Origin: Pseudomonas sp. NFACC02
GTDB taxonomy: Bacteria > Pseudomonadota > Gammaproteobacteria > Pseudomonadales > Pseudomonadaceae
Assembly (NCBI RefSeq): GCF_900110765.1
Contig: NZ_FOEO01000024.1
Coordinates: 24,044-78,420 of the forward strand
DNA: 54,377 nucleotides
Direction of reading: 5' to 3'
Part shown: positions 15,941 to 24,607 of the stretch, in pieces
How positions within the stretch are numbered: the stretch's first letter is position 1
Layout of the letters: each line of letters opens with the position of its first letter
Made by a program: the position numbers and the translations under genes
The notes under the pieces: model-generated
The model's input: only the letters and a program-made list of their open reading frames with translations
Told to the model about the DNA's origin: nothing
The model's database searches: none

Positions 15941-17068
15941 ATGTTCAAAGGAATTTCCAGAACGTTGGGCACCACCGCGCTGGCCGGTGTCCTGCTGTAT
16001 TCAGGCTCAGCAATGGCTGCCGACGAACCAGGCAAGGCGCTTGCCGCCAAGGCCGGCGTGCCATGGCCTGCCGTCATTGCGCATCGGGGAGCTTCGTTCG
16101 ATGCGCCGGAGGAGACCGTTCCGTCTTACACCCTGGCCCGCGAACTGGGTGCCGATTACCTGGAAATGGACATTCAGCGCACCAAGGACGGCGTGCTGAT
16201 CGCCTTGCACGACGACACCCTAGGGCGAACCACCAACGTCGCCGACGTCTATCCCGATCGGGCAAAAGACCCGGTGAGCAGCTTCACTCTGGACGAAATC
16301 AAACGTCTGGACGCAGGCTCCTGGTTCAACAAGGCCCACCCGGAGCGTGCGCGCGCCAGCTATGCCGGGCTAAAAGTGCTGACACTGGACGAGGTGATCG
16401 ACATCGCCGAAGGCGGCAAAAACAAGCCCGGCCTGTACATCGAAACCAAGGTGCCAGCGCAGTTTCCCGGCATCGAAGAAGACCTGAAGAAGAAGCTGGA
16501 GCAACGCGGCTGGCTGAGTCAGCGCCCCGCCGCGGAAAAAGGCCACGTGAACGTGGCGCACATGCCCGGCCGGGTGATTCTGCAAACATTCGAGAAACCA
16601 AGCCTGGAACTGCTGCAGAAGGCGATGCCAAACACGCCGAAAATTCTCTTGCTGTGGCTGGGGGACGGTTATATCCAGGCAGCGTCTGACAAGACCTTCA
16701 AGGACTCCGGCGCCAAAGACAAAGCCAGTTTCTATGCGACTCAGCACGTGAAGTCCAAGGAAGAATTCGCGGCATGGATGGATTGGGCAAAAGCGCATGG
16801 CGCCATCGGCACCGGCCCTGCGTCGGCCTTGAAAAACGGTGGCGACCAGAGCTACATGGATCTGGTGCAACCGTGGATGAACAAGATGGCGCACGATCGC
16901 GGCCTGATCATCCACCCGTACACCGTGGACGACGCGGTGGACTTCAAGGCGCTCAGTCAGCGCGGCGTCGATGGTTTCTTCACCAACCGGGCTTCGGAAC
17001 TGTTGAAGTTCTATGGACGGCCATCGAAGGAAAGCATCGATTCAATCTTGAAGAGGATCGGGTACTAG
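15941..17068 (+). CDS. glpQ: Periplasmic glycerophosphodiester phosphodiesterase
   Basis: A 375-residue secreted enzyme that splits glycerophosphodiesters into glycerol-3-phosphate and an alcohol. The signal peptide runs to about AMA-A (residue 25-26). The catalytic motifs are IAHRGAS (His), YLEMDIQRTKDG (Glu, Asp for metal) and HDDTLGRTT (second His), and VDGFFTNRASELLKF closes the barrel. The start at MFKGISR follows AAGGA by 11 nt. An upstream ATG (15917) would add eight residues and lacks a site. The gene stands alone, with a repeat-filled gap downstream. Confidence 0.9.
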   Translation: MFKGISRTLGTTALAGVLLYSGSAMAADEPGKALAAKAGVPWPAVIAHRGASFDAPEETVPSYTLARELGADYLEMDIQRTKDGVLIALHDDTLGRTTNVADVYPDRAKDPVSSFTLDEIKRLDAGSWFNKAHPERARASYAGLKVLTLDEVIDIAEGGKNKPGLYIETKVPAQFPGIEEDLKKKLEQRGWLSQRPAAEKGHVNVAHMPGRVILQTFEKPSLELLQKAMPNTPKILLLWLGDGYIQAASDKTFKDSGAKDKASFYATQHVKSKEEFAAWMDWAKAHGAIGTGPASALKNGGDQSYMDLVQPWMNKMAHDRGLIIHPYTVDDAVDFKALSQRGVDGFFTNRASELLKFYGRPSKESIDSILKRIGY

Positions 17069-17116
17069 GAGCGACGCAGATGTGAATGTGGCCCGCAAGC
17101 TGGCTTTCTCACACAG

Positions 17117-17302
17117 GATCCGCGTCGTTCCAAAGCCATGAGGAAGACACCGATCCTGTGGGAGCCGGCTTGCTGGCGAATGCAGTGGGTCAGCAACATC
17201 TATGGCGATTGACCCACCGCATTCGTCCGAATTGCGGCCCATACCCTCGTAACCTCGGACGTCTCCCACAGGATTCGCGTCGTTCCAAAAACCTGAGGAC
17301 GA
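17117..17302. repeat. REP half and 46-bp repeat flanked by 33-bp direct repeats
   Basis: Near-identical 33-bp segments (17117-17149 and 17270-17302; core CGCGTCGTTCCAAA then TGAGGA) flank a REP half TGTGGGAGCCGGCTTGCTGG at 17157-17176. The expected inverted REP half is replaced by the 46-bp repeat B (17218-17263), which also occurs at 12413. GTGGGTCAG and TTGACCCAC pair within. It fills the gap between glpQ and pyrF. Confidence 0.65.
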
Positions 17303-17337
17303 CGCGGTTGCCGGCCTACAGAACGCGAGTGGACCGC

Positions 17338-18036
17338 TTACGCCAGTTCTGCAACCACAGCTGCCAGCGCTTTCGCCGGATCGGCGGCCTGGCTGATGGG
17401 GCGGCCGATGACCAGGTAATCAGAACCGGCATCCAGAGCCTGACGCGGGGTCAGAATGCGGCGCTGATCGTCCTGCGCGCTGCCAGCGGGGCGAATGCCT
17501 GGCGTCACCAATTGCAACGACGGGTGCGCCGTTTTCAATGCCTGGGCTTCCAGCGCCGAGCACACCAACCCGTCCATGCCGGCCTTCTCGGCCAGCGCCG
17601 CCAGACGCAACACCTGCTCTTGCGGCTCGATGTCCAGACCGATCGCCGCGAGGTCTTCACGCTCCATGCTGGTCAACACGGTCACACCGATCAACAACGG
17701 CTTCGGCCCGCTGCGCTGATCCAGCACATCCCGACAGGCAGCCATCATGCGCACGCCACCGGAGCAATGCACATTGACCATCCACACGCCCATCTCTGCG
17801 GCGGCCTTGACGGCCATGGCCGTGGTGTTGGGAATGTCGTGGAATTTGAGGTCCAGAAACACTTCAAAGCCCTTGCTGTTCAGGGTTTCGACAATGCCCG
17901 ACGCACTGCTGGTGAAGAGCTCCTTGCCCACTTTGACCCGGCAAAGCCTGGGGTCCAGTTGGTCAGCCAGTTTCAACGCGGCTTCGCGGGTCGGAAAATC
18001 CAGGGCGACGATGATAGGAGTCTGGCAGGCGGACAT
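17338..18036 (-). CDS. pyrF: Orotidine 5'-phosphate decarboxylase
   Basis: A 232-residue TIM-barrel enzyme performing the last step of UMP synthesis. PIIVALDFPT at the N-terminus and the catalytic tetrad region FLDLKFHDIPNT (Asp-Lys-Asp) are diagnostic, as are VTPGIRPAG and DYLVIGRPI near the end. The length is normal. The start MSACQTPI is chosen over a 47-residue extension that has no family match. The upstream 18037-18351 gap contains the control region of the divergent eat gene. Confidence 0.95.
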   Translation of the reverse strand: MSACQTPIIVALDFPTREAALKLADQLDPRLCRVKVGKELFTSSASGIVETLNSKGFEVFLDLKFHDIPNTTAMAVKAAAEMGVWMVNVHCSGGVRMMAACRDVLDQRSGPKPLLIGVTVLTSMEREDLAAIGLDIEPQEQVLRLAALAEKAGMDGLVCSALEAQALKTAHPSLQLVTPGIRPAGSAQDDQRRILTPRQALDAGSDYLVIGRPISQAADPAKALAAVVAELA

Positions 18037-18170
18037 GAGCGGGTTCTCTGGCAAGTCGAAATCGGCGCGCATTGTAGCTGAACATCCTGCCGGGCGGGAC
18101 CCGGCGGTCAGTAAATGGTAGCCGGGCATCCACTGGCAACGCCTAGGGGAGCGACGTTCGCCTTCGCCGT

Positions 18171-18193
18171 GCCACATTCTGTCTCCGTGTGGC
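18171..18193. promoter_or_regulatory. Inverted repeat, candidate enhancer site for eat
   Basis: GCCACA and TGTGGC (18171-18176, 18188-18193) are inverted arms around 11 bp. The site lies about 100 bp upstream of the sigma-54 promoter, where enhancer-binding proteins usually bind. The link to an EatR-type activator is inference. Confidence 0.4.
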
Positions 18194-18292
18194 TTCAGCA
18201 GCGCACCAATCCGGCACGATCACGTCGAAATCGCCGAACAAGCATCCTGTATACGACCCTCTTCGAAACATTACGACACACCTGCCCCTCAC

Positions 18293-18308
18293 TGGCACGA
18301 CCACTGCA
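18293..18308 (+). promoter_or_regulatory. Sigma-54 (-24/-12) promoter of eat
   Basis: TGGCACGACCACTGCA matches the consensus TGGCACG-N4-TTGCW with one mismatch and correct GG-GC spacing. Transcription would start near 18320, about 30 nt before the eat ATG. Sigma-54 control fits nitrogen- or substrate-regulated ethanolamine use. Confidence 0.75.
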
Positions 18309-18351
18309 GCGCGCTTTGTCCCGATGACCCAATCAATCCAGGGAGTGACGC

Positions 18352-19716
18352 ATGAATACGCAACTGAAGCCCACGCTGGGCACGCTGCATTTGTGGGGGA
18401 TCGCTGTCGGTCTAGTGATTTCCGGTGAGTATTTCGGCTGGAGTTACGGTTGGGGAGTGGCCGGAACGCTCGGCTTCTTGCTGACATCGCTGATGGTTGC
18501 GGCGATGTACACCTGCTTCATCTTCAGTTTTACCGAACTGACCACGGCCATCCCCCACGCTGGCGGTCCGTTCGCCTACAGTCGCCGGGCGTTCGGCGAG
18601 AAAGGCGGACTTATCGCGGGGCTCGCCACGCTGATTGAATTCGTGTTCGCTCCGCCGGCCATCGCACTGGCCATTGGCGCTTACCTGAATGTGCAGTTCC
18701 CGGCACTGGACCCGAAACACGCCGCCGTGGGCGCGTACGTTGTGTTCATGATCCTCAATATTCTGGGCGTCAAACTGGCCGCCACCTTCGAGTTGGTCGT
18801 CTGTGTGCTCGCGGTGCTGGAGTTGCTGGTGTTCATGGGCGTGGTTGCCCCGGCGTTCAGCTTCAGCAACTTCGCACTCAACGGCTGGGCCGGCTCAGAC
18901 ACCTTCGGCGCGCCCGCGATTGCCGGCATGTTCGCAGCGATCCCCTTCGCCATCTGGTTCTTCCTCGCCATTGAAGGCGCTGCCATGGCCGCCGAAGAAG
19001 CCAAAGACCCCAAGCGCACGATCCCCAAGGCTTACATCAGCGGCATCATCACGCTGGTATTACTGGCCATGGGGGTAATGTTCTTTGCGGGAGGCGTCGG
19101 CGACTGGAAAGCCTTGTCGAACATCAACGACCCTTTACCTCAGGCCATGAAAGCCGTGGTGGGCGAAAGCTCCGGCTGGCTGCACATGCTGGTGTGGATC
19201 GGTCTGTTCGGGCTGGTCGCCAGCTTCCACGGCATCATCCTGGGATACTCGCGGCAATTCTTTGCTCTCGCCCGCGCAGGCTATCTGCCGGCCTCGCTGG
19301 CAAAGCTGTCGCGTTTCCAGACCCCGCACCGCGCGATCATCGCGGGCGGCCTGATCGGCATCGCGGCGATCTACAGTGACGGTCTGATCAACCTGAGCGG
19401 CATGACGCTGACCGCGGCAATGATCACCATGGCGGTGTTCGGCGCCATCGTCATGTACATCATGAGCATGTTGAGCCTGTTCAAGCTGCGCAAGACCGAG
19501 CCGCTGCTGGAACGCACCTTCCGCGCCCCGGGCTACCCGATCGTGCCCGGCATTGCATTGGTCCTCGCGGTGGTTTGCCTGATCGCCATGGCCTGGTTCA
19601 ATGCCCTGATCGGCCTGATCTTCCTGGCGTTCATGATGGTGGGATTCATCTATTTCGGGCTGACCGGAAACGCTCGCTCCGCCGCACCAGCCGATTCGAT
19701 GCTGACCGGGATCTGA
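18352..19716 (+). CDS. eat: Ethanolamine permease
   Basis: A 454-residue APC-superfamily transporter with about 12 membrane segments. The N-terminal LWGIAVGLVISGEYFGWSYGW and AIPHAGGPFAYSRRAFG are characteristic of the ethanolamine permease group, and FAIWFFLAIEGAAMAAEEAKDPKRTIPKAY is the family's conserved loop. AGGGAGTG precedes the ATG. In pseudomonads eat is usually followed by eutBC (ethanolamine ammonia-lyase), but here a hairpin and a DUF2897 gene follow, so the lyase genes must be elsewhere. A sigma-54 promoter lies just upstream. Confidence 0.9.
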   Translation: MNTQLKPTLGTLHLWGIAVGLVISGEYFGWSYGWGVAGTLGFLLTSLMVAAMYTCFIFSFTELTTAIPHAGGPFAYSRRAFGEKGGLIAGLATLIEFVFAPPAIALAIGAYLNVQFPALDPKHAAVGAYVVFMILNILGVKLAATFELVVCVLAVLELLVFMGVVAPAFSFSNFALNGWAGSDTFGAPAIAGMFAAIPFAIWFFLAIEGAAMAAEEAKDPKRTIPKAYISGIITLVLLAMGVMFFAGGVGDWKALSNINDPLPQAMKAVVGESSGWLHMLVWIGLFGLVASFHGIILGYSRQFFALARAGYLPASLAKLSRFQTPHRAIIAGGLIGIAAIYSDGLINLSGMTLTAAMITMAVFGAIVMYIMSMLSLFKLRKTEPLLERTFRAPGYPIVPGIALVLAVVCLIAMAWFNALIGLIFLAFMMVGFIYFGLTGNARSAAPADSMLTGI

Positions 19717-19729
19717 GCACGCTCACAAT

Positions 19730-19767
19730 ACCTTTGCAGGCGTCGGCAAACCGACACCTGCAAAGGT
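19730..19767 (+). terminator. Hairpin after eat
   Basis: ACCTTTGCAGG (19730-19740) pairs with CCTGCAAAGGT (19757-19767), with an inner TCGG/CCGA stem. It starts 14 bp after the eat stop codon. No long T-run follows, but stem strength supports a terminator. Confidence 0.6.
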
Positions 19768-19864
19768 GCTCCTGGCCTGTACCTGTCAGACCGGACGTCT
19801 CCTACAATTGAACCACTGGGCAGCACCGTTGCTCAAAGCGGTATCACAAGAAGGAGAGAGCCTC

Positions 19865-20032
19865 ATGCCCTGGTACGCCTGGTTAATTCTGGTAATTGCA
19901 ATTGGCTCGATCGTCGGTGGTTTGCTGATGCTCAAGGATTCAGCGAAAAAACTGCCCCTGACCGAAGAACAACTCAAGCGCGTCCATGAGCGCAACGCAG
20001 AAATGGACGCCAAGGAAGCCCGCGACCGCTGA
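19865..20032 (+). CDS. DUF2897 small membrane protein
   Basis: A 55-residue protein with a single membrane segment (WYAWLILVIAIGSIVGGLLML, residues 3-23) and a charged cytoplasmic tail rich in Lys, Glu and Arg. It matches the gammaproteobacterial DUF2897 family, whose function is unknown. A strong AAGGAGAG lies 9 nt before the ATG. It is separated from eat by a hairpin and is probably transcribed on its own. Confidence 0.8.
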   Translation: MPWYAWLILVIAIGSIVGGLLMLKDSAKKLPLTEEQLKRVHERNAEMDAKEARDR

Positions 20033-20039
20033 CCCCCTC

Positions 20040-20061
20040 GGGCGGTGAACACTCACCGCCC
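20040..20061. terminator. Stem-loop between convergent genes
   Basis: GGGCGGTGA (20040-20048) pairs with TCACCGCCC (20053-20061) across a 4-nt loop. It sits between the convergent DUF2897 gene and the binding-protein gene. A C-run rather than a T-run follows. Confidence 0.5.
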
Positions 20062-20072
20062 CCCTGCCCCCG

Positions 20073-20903
20073 TCAGTCCTGCCCGTCCCCCTGATCCAGC
20101 GCCACGGGGTGATGACTGGCCTGCGGCGTGACGGCGATCCGGAAAGGCTGGAAGATCTTGAACATCTGCCCGTTCTCACGCAATTGCCTGATCAACTCCC
20201 CGAATTTCTCCCCCGTGATCGGCGCGTTGGGCCTTAATAACGCGAAATGCCGATACACCTGATCCACCCGATCCGAGACCAGAAACTGATCGGCGTCCGC
20301 GGGATTATTTGACAGAAAGGTACTCAGATATGAACGCGTGACCAGGGCAATGTCCGCCCGGTCCCGTAGCACCATGAGCAGATTGCTGTCGTGGGAGTAG
20401 GTCAACGTGGCGTTGTAGTTGTCTGCCAGGAACTTGGGATCGGCGTTGAAATGGGCGAACGCGTAGTGATACCCGCTGAACAGCGCCAGGCGTTTGCCGT
20501 GCAGGTCATCGAAAAAGTTTTGCGAGCGACCCTGCACGCGATGCGCGACAAAAATTTCTGCGTCTTCCAGCCCCATGTCGACGTCCTCGTGAGGGATGTC
20601 CTTCCAGCCCCAGGCGGGATTCTCGAAGATCGCCATGTCAAAACGGGCTTGCTGGAAATCACGGAACCGGCGGGGAATCGAGGTCGGGACCATTTCGAAC
20701 CGGTATTGGCTCTGCATGGCATTCAGCGCACTGACCATCTGCGGCAGCAAGCCGGTGTCTTCACCGCGCTCAGGGCGAATCGTGTACGGCGGAAAGTGCG
20801 CCGCGCCAATGCGCACCACCTGTGCCGCGCCCGCTTGCCAGGCCCACAGCGTGGCGCTGACCAACAGCAGCGTTTCAACAGCCATCCGCACGGGGGTAGA
20901 CAT
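20073..20903 (-). CDS. Periplasmic solute-binding-protein-like protein (SBP_bac_3 type)
   Basis: A 276-residue secreted protein: signal peptide to about AGAA-Q (residue 27), then a two-lobed amino-acid-binding-protein-like domain (IGAAHFPPYTIRPE..TGLLPQMVSALN). It has no ABC transporter partners nearby, so it may be a stand-alone sensor or binding protein; many such orphan proteins exist in pseudomonads. The ligand is unknown. The start MSTPVRMA is chosen for the signal peptide; an upstream extension adds polar residues without family match. Confidence 0.75.
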   Translation of the reverse strand: MSTPVRMAVETLLLVSATLWAWQAGAAQVVRIGAAHFPPYTIRPERGEDTGLLPQMVSALNAMQSQYRFEMVPTSIPRRFRDFQQARFDMAIFENPAWGWKDIPHEDVDMGLEDAEIFVAHRVQGRSQNFFDDLHGKRLALFSGYHYAFAHFNADPKFLADNYNATLTYSHDSNLLMVLRDRADIALVTRSYLSTFLSNNPADADQFLVSDRVDQVYRHFALLRPNAPITGEKFGELIRQLRENGQMFKIFQPFRIAVTPQASHHPVALDQGDGQD

Positions 20904-21232
20904 CAAGACAAAGCACCTCTGGCGAATCGGATTACGTAAGCTATGCGTTTGCGAACAATTAGACAACGGTCAAACAACGTTGGAACCGCTTTATTCACAA
21001 CCCGAATCTTTGAGTCACTGTCGCGACGCAATTTAGGCCGAGCATGTCCGTCAGACAAGCCTCTCGCCGGAGATTGGCTCGGCCGGTGCAATAAAAGCAG
21101 CGTTCCGGCAAACCATCCTCCCTCATTTGAGTCCCATGCAGCAATGAGGGGTGCGTTCAGGCGTTGGACGCGAACAAGCGAATATGACTACGCTCCATGA
21201 CGGTGTCACCGATTGAGAAACTGGAGTTCGAG
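20904..21232. other. Intergenic region, divergent promoters
   Basis: A 329-bp gap between divergent genes. It is relatively AT-rich at 20940-21020. A GCCGG...CCGGC hairpin lies near 21085-21115. I found no convincing gene or known RNA; it should contain the promoters of both flanking genes. Confidence 0.4.
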
Positions 21233-21775
21233 ATGCCCCATTGGCTGGTGATAGATCTGGAGGCCACCACCGAAGAGGGCGGTTGGCCGGTGGCAGAAAT
21301 GGAAATCATCGAGATTGGTGCCTGCGTGGTTAATGACGATGGCCGTGAAGTGGACCATTTCGAGCGTTTCGTCAGGCCCGCGCGCAGGCCGATGCTGACT
21401 TCGTTCTGTCGAGAACTGACTCACATACAACAGGCGCAGATCGACAGTGCGCCACTCTTTACCGCCGTCTGGCCACAGTTCGAGCGCTGGCTGAGCCATC
21501 ACCGGACCCGCCTGCTCGGCTGGGTCAGTTGGGGCGACTACGACCGCCAGCAATTTGAAGTGCAGTGGCAGCAGCACCAGCTCACCAGCGAGCTCAGCGG
21601 CCTGGCGCACGTCAATCTCAAGCAGCGCTTCGCCCAGGCGCGTCAACTACAGAAACCCTGCGGACTCAACGCCGCACTGCAACTGGCAGGCATGCATTTC
21701 AGCGGGCAGCAGCATCGAGCCCTGACCGACGCGCGCAACACCGCCCGACTGCTCCCGTTGGTCATTCCCGGCTGA
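21233..21775 (+). CDS. DEDDh-type 3'-5' exonuclease domain protein
   Basis: A 180-residue protein consisting of one exonuclease domain. The acidic catalytic residues are Asp8 and Glu10 (VIDLEAT), Asp102 or Asp104 (GWVSWGDYD), His161 and Asp166 (QHRALTDARNT); the H-x4-D spacing makes it a DEDDh enzyme. It resembles the ERI-1/KapD-like group of short exonucleases acting on RNA or DNA 3' ends. The start at MPHWLVID follows TGGAG by 7 nt. No neighbours suggest a specific substrate. Confidence 0.85.
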   Translation: MPHWLVIDLEATTEEGGWPVAEMEIIEIGACVVNDDGREVDHFERFVRPARRPMLTSFCRELTHIQQAQIDSAPLFTAVWPQFERWLSHHRTRLLGWVSWGDYDRQQFEVQWQQHQLTSELSGLAHVNLKQRFAQARQLQKPCGLNAALQLAGMHFSGQQHRALTDARNTARLLPLVIPG

Positions 21776-21864
21776 CCGTGACGCATTTCTCAAAGCGGAT
21801 GACGGCCTTTTGTACGTTGGGCATACTGTCCGACCTTTTTCAGCCCTTTCCGAGGAGATCAGCC

Positions 21865-22152
21865 ATGTTCAAGGTCAACGAGTATTTCGACGGTACCGTC
21901 AAGTCCATCGCCTTCCAGCAAGCCGAGGGCGCAGCCACTATCGGTGTCATGGCTCCGGGAAAATACAACTTCGGTACTGCAGATCGCGAGATCATGCACG
22001 TCGTCTCCGGCTCGCTGAAAGTCCTGTTGCCCGGCAGCAATGACTGGGAAACCTTTAATGCAGGCGATCAGTTCCGCGTTCCGGCCAACAGCAAGTTCGA
22101 TCTGGAAGTCAGCGTTGAAACCGCTTACCTCTGCGAATACCGCAAAGACTGA
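21865..22152 (+). CDS. ppnP: Pyrimidine/purine nucleoside phosphorylase
   Basis: A 95-residue single-cupin protein matching PpnP (formerly DUF1255/YaiE), which phosphorolyses nucleosides to a base and ribose-1-phosphate. APGKYNFGTADREIMHVVSGSLKVLLPG and AGDQFRVPANSKFDLEV are the family blocks, and the terminal AYLCEYRKD is typical. The length is that of the E. coli protein. GAGGAG lies 9 nt before the ATG. A bidirectional hairpin follows the stop codon. Confidence 0.92.
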   Translation: MFKVNEYFDGTVKSIAFQQAEGAATIGVMAPGKYNFGTADREIMHVVSGSLKVLLPGSNDWETFNAGDQFRVPANSKFDLEVSVETAYLCEYRKD

Positions 22153-22160
22153 TGGTTCAC

Positions 22161-22185
22161 AAAACGGCGCTCAGGGCGCCGTTTT
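22161..22185. terminator. Bidirectional terminator
   Basis: AAAACGGCGC (22161-22170) pairs with GCGCCGTTTT (22176-22185) around a 5-nt loop. It ends both ppnP and the convergent ABC transporter gene, whose stop codon lies in the loop. Confidence 0.8.
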
Positions 22186-23970
22186 ACTGTCCGCAGCCCC
22201 ATCCTGTGTCCCCGTATTGAACTGCAACGCCGCCAGCCGTGCATACAGCGGATTGCTGGCGATCAGCTCCCGATGCGTGCCGACCGCCACCAGCTTCCCG
22301 TGATCCATGACCGCGATCCGGTCAGCGTTCTGCACCGTGGCGAGCCGGTGAGCGATCACCAGCGTGGTTCGCCCCCTCATCAGCGTCGGCAAGGCCTGCT
22401 GGATCAGATGTTCGCTCTGCGCATCCAGCGCACTGGTGGCTTCATCGAGCAACAGGATCGGCGCATCGGCCAGTAATGCGCGCGCGATCGCCAGACGTTG
22501 GCGCTGGCCGCCCGACAAGCCCATCCCGCCGTCGCCCAGATGCGTCTGATAGCCCTGAGGCAGCAATTGAATGAACTCGTGGGCGTGGGCGATGCGCGCA
22601 GCAGCTTCGACTTGATCGACGCTGGCGACGGGATTGCCGTAGCGGATGTTGTCTTCGACGCTGCCAAAGAACAACGCCGGTGTTTGCGACACCCAGGCGA
22701 AGCAGCGACGCAGGTCCAGTGGATCGAGGCGTTGGACAGGCAGGCCTTCAATCAGGATCTGCCCTTGCTGCGGATCGTAGAAGCGCAGCAGCAGATCGAA
22801 CAGCGTTGACTTGCCCGCGCCAGACGGCCCCACCAACGCCAGCGTCTCCCCCGCCTCAACGGTCAGGCTCAACCCTTCAAGCGCATTACGCTCGGGACGT
22901 GACGGGTACGCGAAGCTGACGCCCTCCAGGACCAATCGGCCACTGACGCGTTCCGGCAGCGTCAGCAGATTGTTGTCCGGTGGCGTAATTTCACTGCGCG
23001 CCTGCAACAACTCGGTGATTCGCTCTGCCGCGCCTGCCGCCCGTTGCATCTCGCCGATCACCTCACTGAGGGTGCCGAACGCGCTGCCGACGATCAGGCT
23101 GTAGAACACGAACGCCGCCAGTTCGCCACCGGAAATGCGCCCGGCGATGACATCCATCCCGCCCACCCAGAGCATCACGCCCACGGCGCCCAGCACCAGC
23201 ACGATGACCAGCGTGATCAACCAGGAGCGCTGCAGGATCCGCTTGCGGGCGGTATCGAATGCGTCTTCGGCGGTCTGCGCAAAGCGCTGTCGATCCTGCT
23301 CCTGATGGTTATACGCCTGCACGGTCTTGATCTGGCCGAGTGCTTCTGACACATAGCTGCCAACGTCCGCGACCCGATCCTGACTCTCACGGGACAGACT
23401 GCGCACGCGGCGTCCGAAGATCAAAATGGGCGCAACCACCAGAGGGAGCGCAACCACCACGATGCTGCTCAGCTTGGGGTTGGTGAAAAACAGCAGGATC
23501 ACCCCGCCGATGACCATCAGCGCATTGCGCAAGAACATGGACAGCGATGAACCGATCACCGATTGCAGCAACGTGGTGTCAGCCGTCAGGCGTGACTGGA
23601 TTTCCGAGCTGCGGTTGTTCTCATAAAAGCCGGGGTGCAGGCTCACCAGGTGATCGAACACCTGCTTTCGCAGATCGGCCACCACACGCTCGCCGATCCA
23701 CGACACCAGATAGAAGCGGGTGAACGTCCCCACCGCCAGCGCCAGAACCAGCACCATGAACAGGCCAATCGTCTCGTTGAGCAAAGTGGATGACCGGGTC
23801 ATGAAACCCTGATCGACCATGAGGCGGATGCCTTGTCCCATGGACAACGTGATCCCGGCGGTCACGATCAGGGCGATCAGCGCACCGAAGGCCTGCTTGC
23901 GGTACGGCGCGATCATCCGCAGCGCCAGACGGATGGCATGGCGCTGACGCCCGGAAAACACTGAAGGCAT
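22171..23970 (-). CDS. ABC exporter, fused membrane and ATPase domains
   Basis: A 599-residue half-transporter of the MsbA/multidrug type. Six membrane helices (about 25-310) precede the ATPase domain. Walker A is GPSGAGKST, the signature is LSGGQRQR, and Walker B is ILLLDEATSALD, followed by the switch His in IAHRL. It should work as a homodimer exporting lipid or hydrophobic compounds. I start at the ATG at 23970, 6 nt after AGGTG; a GTG three codons upstream is possible. It is the sole gene of its transcript, with no accessory genes. Confidence 0.9.
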   Translation of the reverse strand: MPSVFSGRQRHAIRLALRMIAPYRKQAFGALIALIVTAGITLSMGQGIRLMVDQGFMTRSSTLLNETIGLFMVLVLALAVGTFTRFYLVSWIGERVVADLRKQVFDHLVSLHPGFYENNRSSEIQSRLTADTTLLQSVIGSSLSMFLRNALMVIGGVILLFFTNPKLSSIVVVALPLVVAPILIFGRRVRSLSRESQDRVADVGSYVSEALGQIKTVQAYNHQEQDRQRFAQTAEDAFDTARKRILQRSWLITLVIVLVLGAVGVMLWVGGMDVIAGRISGGELAAFVFYSLIVGSAFGTLSEVIGEMQRAAGAAERITELLQARSEITPPDNNLLTLPERVSGRLVLEGVSFAYPSRPERNALEGLSLTVEAGETLALVGPSGAGKSTLFDLLLRFYDPQQGQILIEGLPVQRLDPLDLRRCFAWVSQTPALFFGSVEDNIRYGNPVASVDQVEAAARIAHAHEFIQLLPQGYQTHLGDGGMGLSGGQRQRLAIARALLADAPILLLDEATSALDAQSEHLIQQALPTLMRGRTTLVIAHRLATVQNADRIAVMDHGKLVAVGTHRELIASNPLYARLAALQFNTGTQDGAADSKTAP

Positions 23971-24269
23971 GGAAGGCACCTGATAGACGACTCAAGCGCA
24001 GAGCCTACACCGCCCTCCCGATGAACGCTCGTCGACTTTCGCTGAACTCAAGGGGCAGACACCAGTCTGGGTAGAGGTATCCACGACGGCGTGGGGCGGC
24101 GTTATGAATGCACGAGTGCGCGTTTAGAGCAGATCGGTCTAACGGGAAGGTGGCGATTTTTACCGTCATCTGTTGGACTGATTGGACGCTCGAAGCGTCC
24201 AGGGATGTCATGGCGCAGTCATCGAGCGTGGATAAATTGAGGCGCACAACCTGATGAAGGAGACAGGCC
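23971..24269. other. Intergenic region with an 8-bp hairpin
   Basis: About 300 bp between divergent genes. TGGACGCT (24183-24190) pairs with AGCGTCCA (24194-24201) across CGA. No reading frame with a ribosome binding site was found before the small gene at 24270. Confidence 0.45.
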
Positions 24270-24449
24270 ATGAGCTTGCAGAACAGCAGCAATCACGAAC
24301 CCGTCGTTCGGCCCCAACCCCAGGCGCAACTGGGCGGTGCGATCTTCGATGAAAACGGGAAAGAAGTCCTGATTACTGAAGAGATGGTTCAGGCCGCGTG
24401 TCAGGAATGCGAAAAGTACTGGGTCAAACCTGAAAAACAAGACGGATGA
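24270..24449 (+). CDS. Small conserved-looking protein, 59 residues
   Basis: A 59-residue soluble protein (starts MSLQNSSNHEPVVRPQ). The middle reads LGGAIFDENGKEVLITEEMVQ, followed by ACQECEKYWVKPE, with two cysteines three residues apart. GAAGGAGA precedes the ATG by 7 nt, and a strong terminator follows, so it is a real single-gene unit. It resembles small Pseudomonas proteins sometimes labelled 'PA1571 family' (from memory, unverified). The function is unknown. It is not an evident antitoxin for the Zeta-like gene, because a terminator separates them. Confidence 0.7.
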   Translation: MSLQNSSNHEPVVRPQPQAQLGGAIFDENGKEVLITEEMVQAACQECEKYWVKPEKQDG

Positions 24450-24462
24450 GAACACTCAACTG

Positions 24463-24490
24463 AAACCCGGCCGCGATGCCGGGTTTTTTA
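24463..24490 (+). terminator. Rho-independent terminator
   Basis: AAACCCGGC (24463-24471) pairs with GCCGGGTTT (24478-24486), followed by more T residues. It ends the 59-residue protein gene and lies upstream of the Zeta-like gene. Confidence 0.88.
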
Positions 24491-24607
24491 TGCGGGCAAA
24501 TCAACAAACATTCCGCAATACATGCCCCACCGAGCCCCCATTGCGCTCAGCCATTTCCTGCGATTACGTCCGGTCCCTCATATCCAGACCATTCAGGAAA
24601 CCTAACG

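Noticed and set aside
24270..24449. The 59-residue protein as antitoxin of the Zeta-like kinase
   Set aside because: A strong rho-independent terminator separates them and the protein is not epsilon-like.
24488..24607. Hrp box or type III signal in front of the Zeta-like gene
   Set aside because: GGAAAC occurs, but no CCAC element at the required spacing follows.
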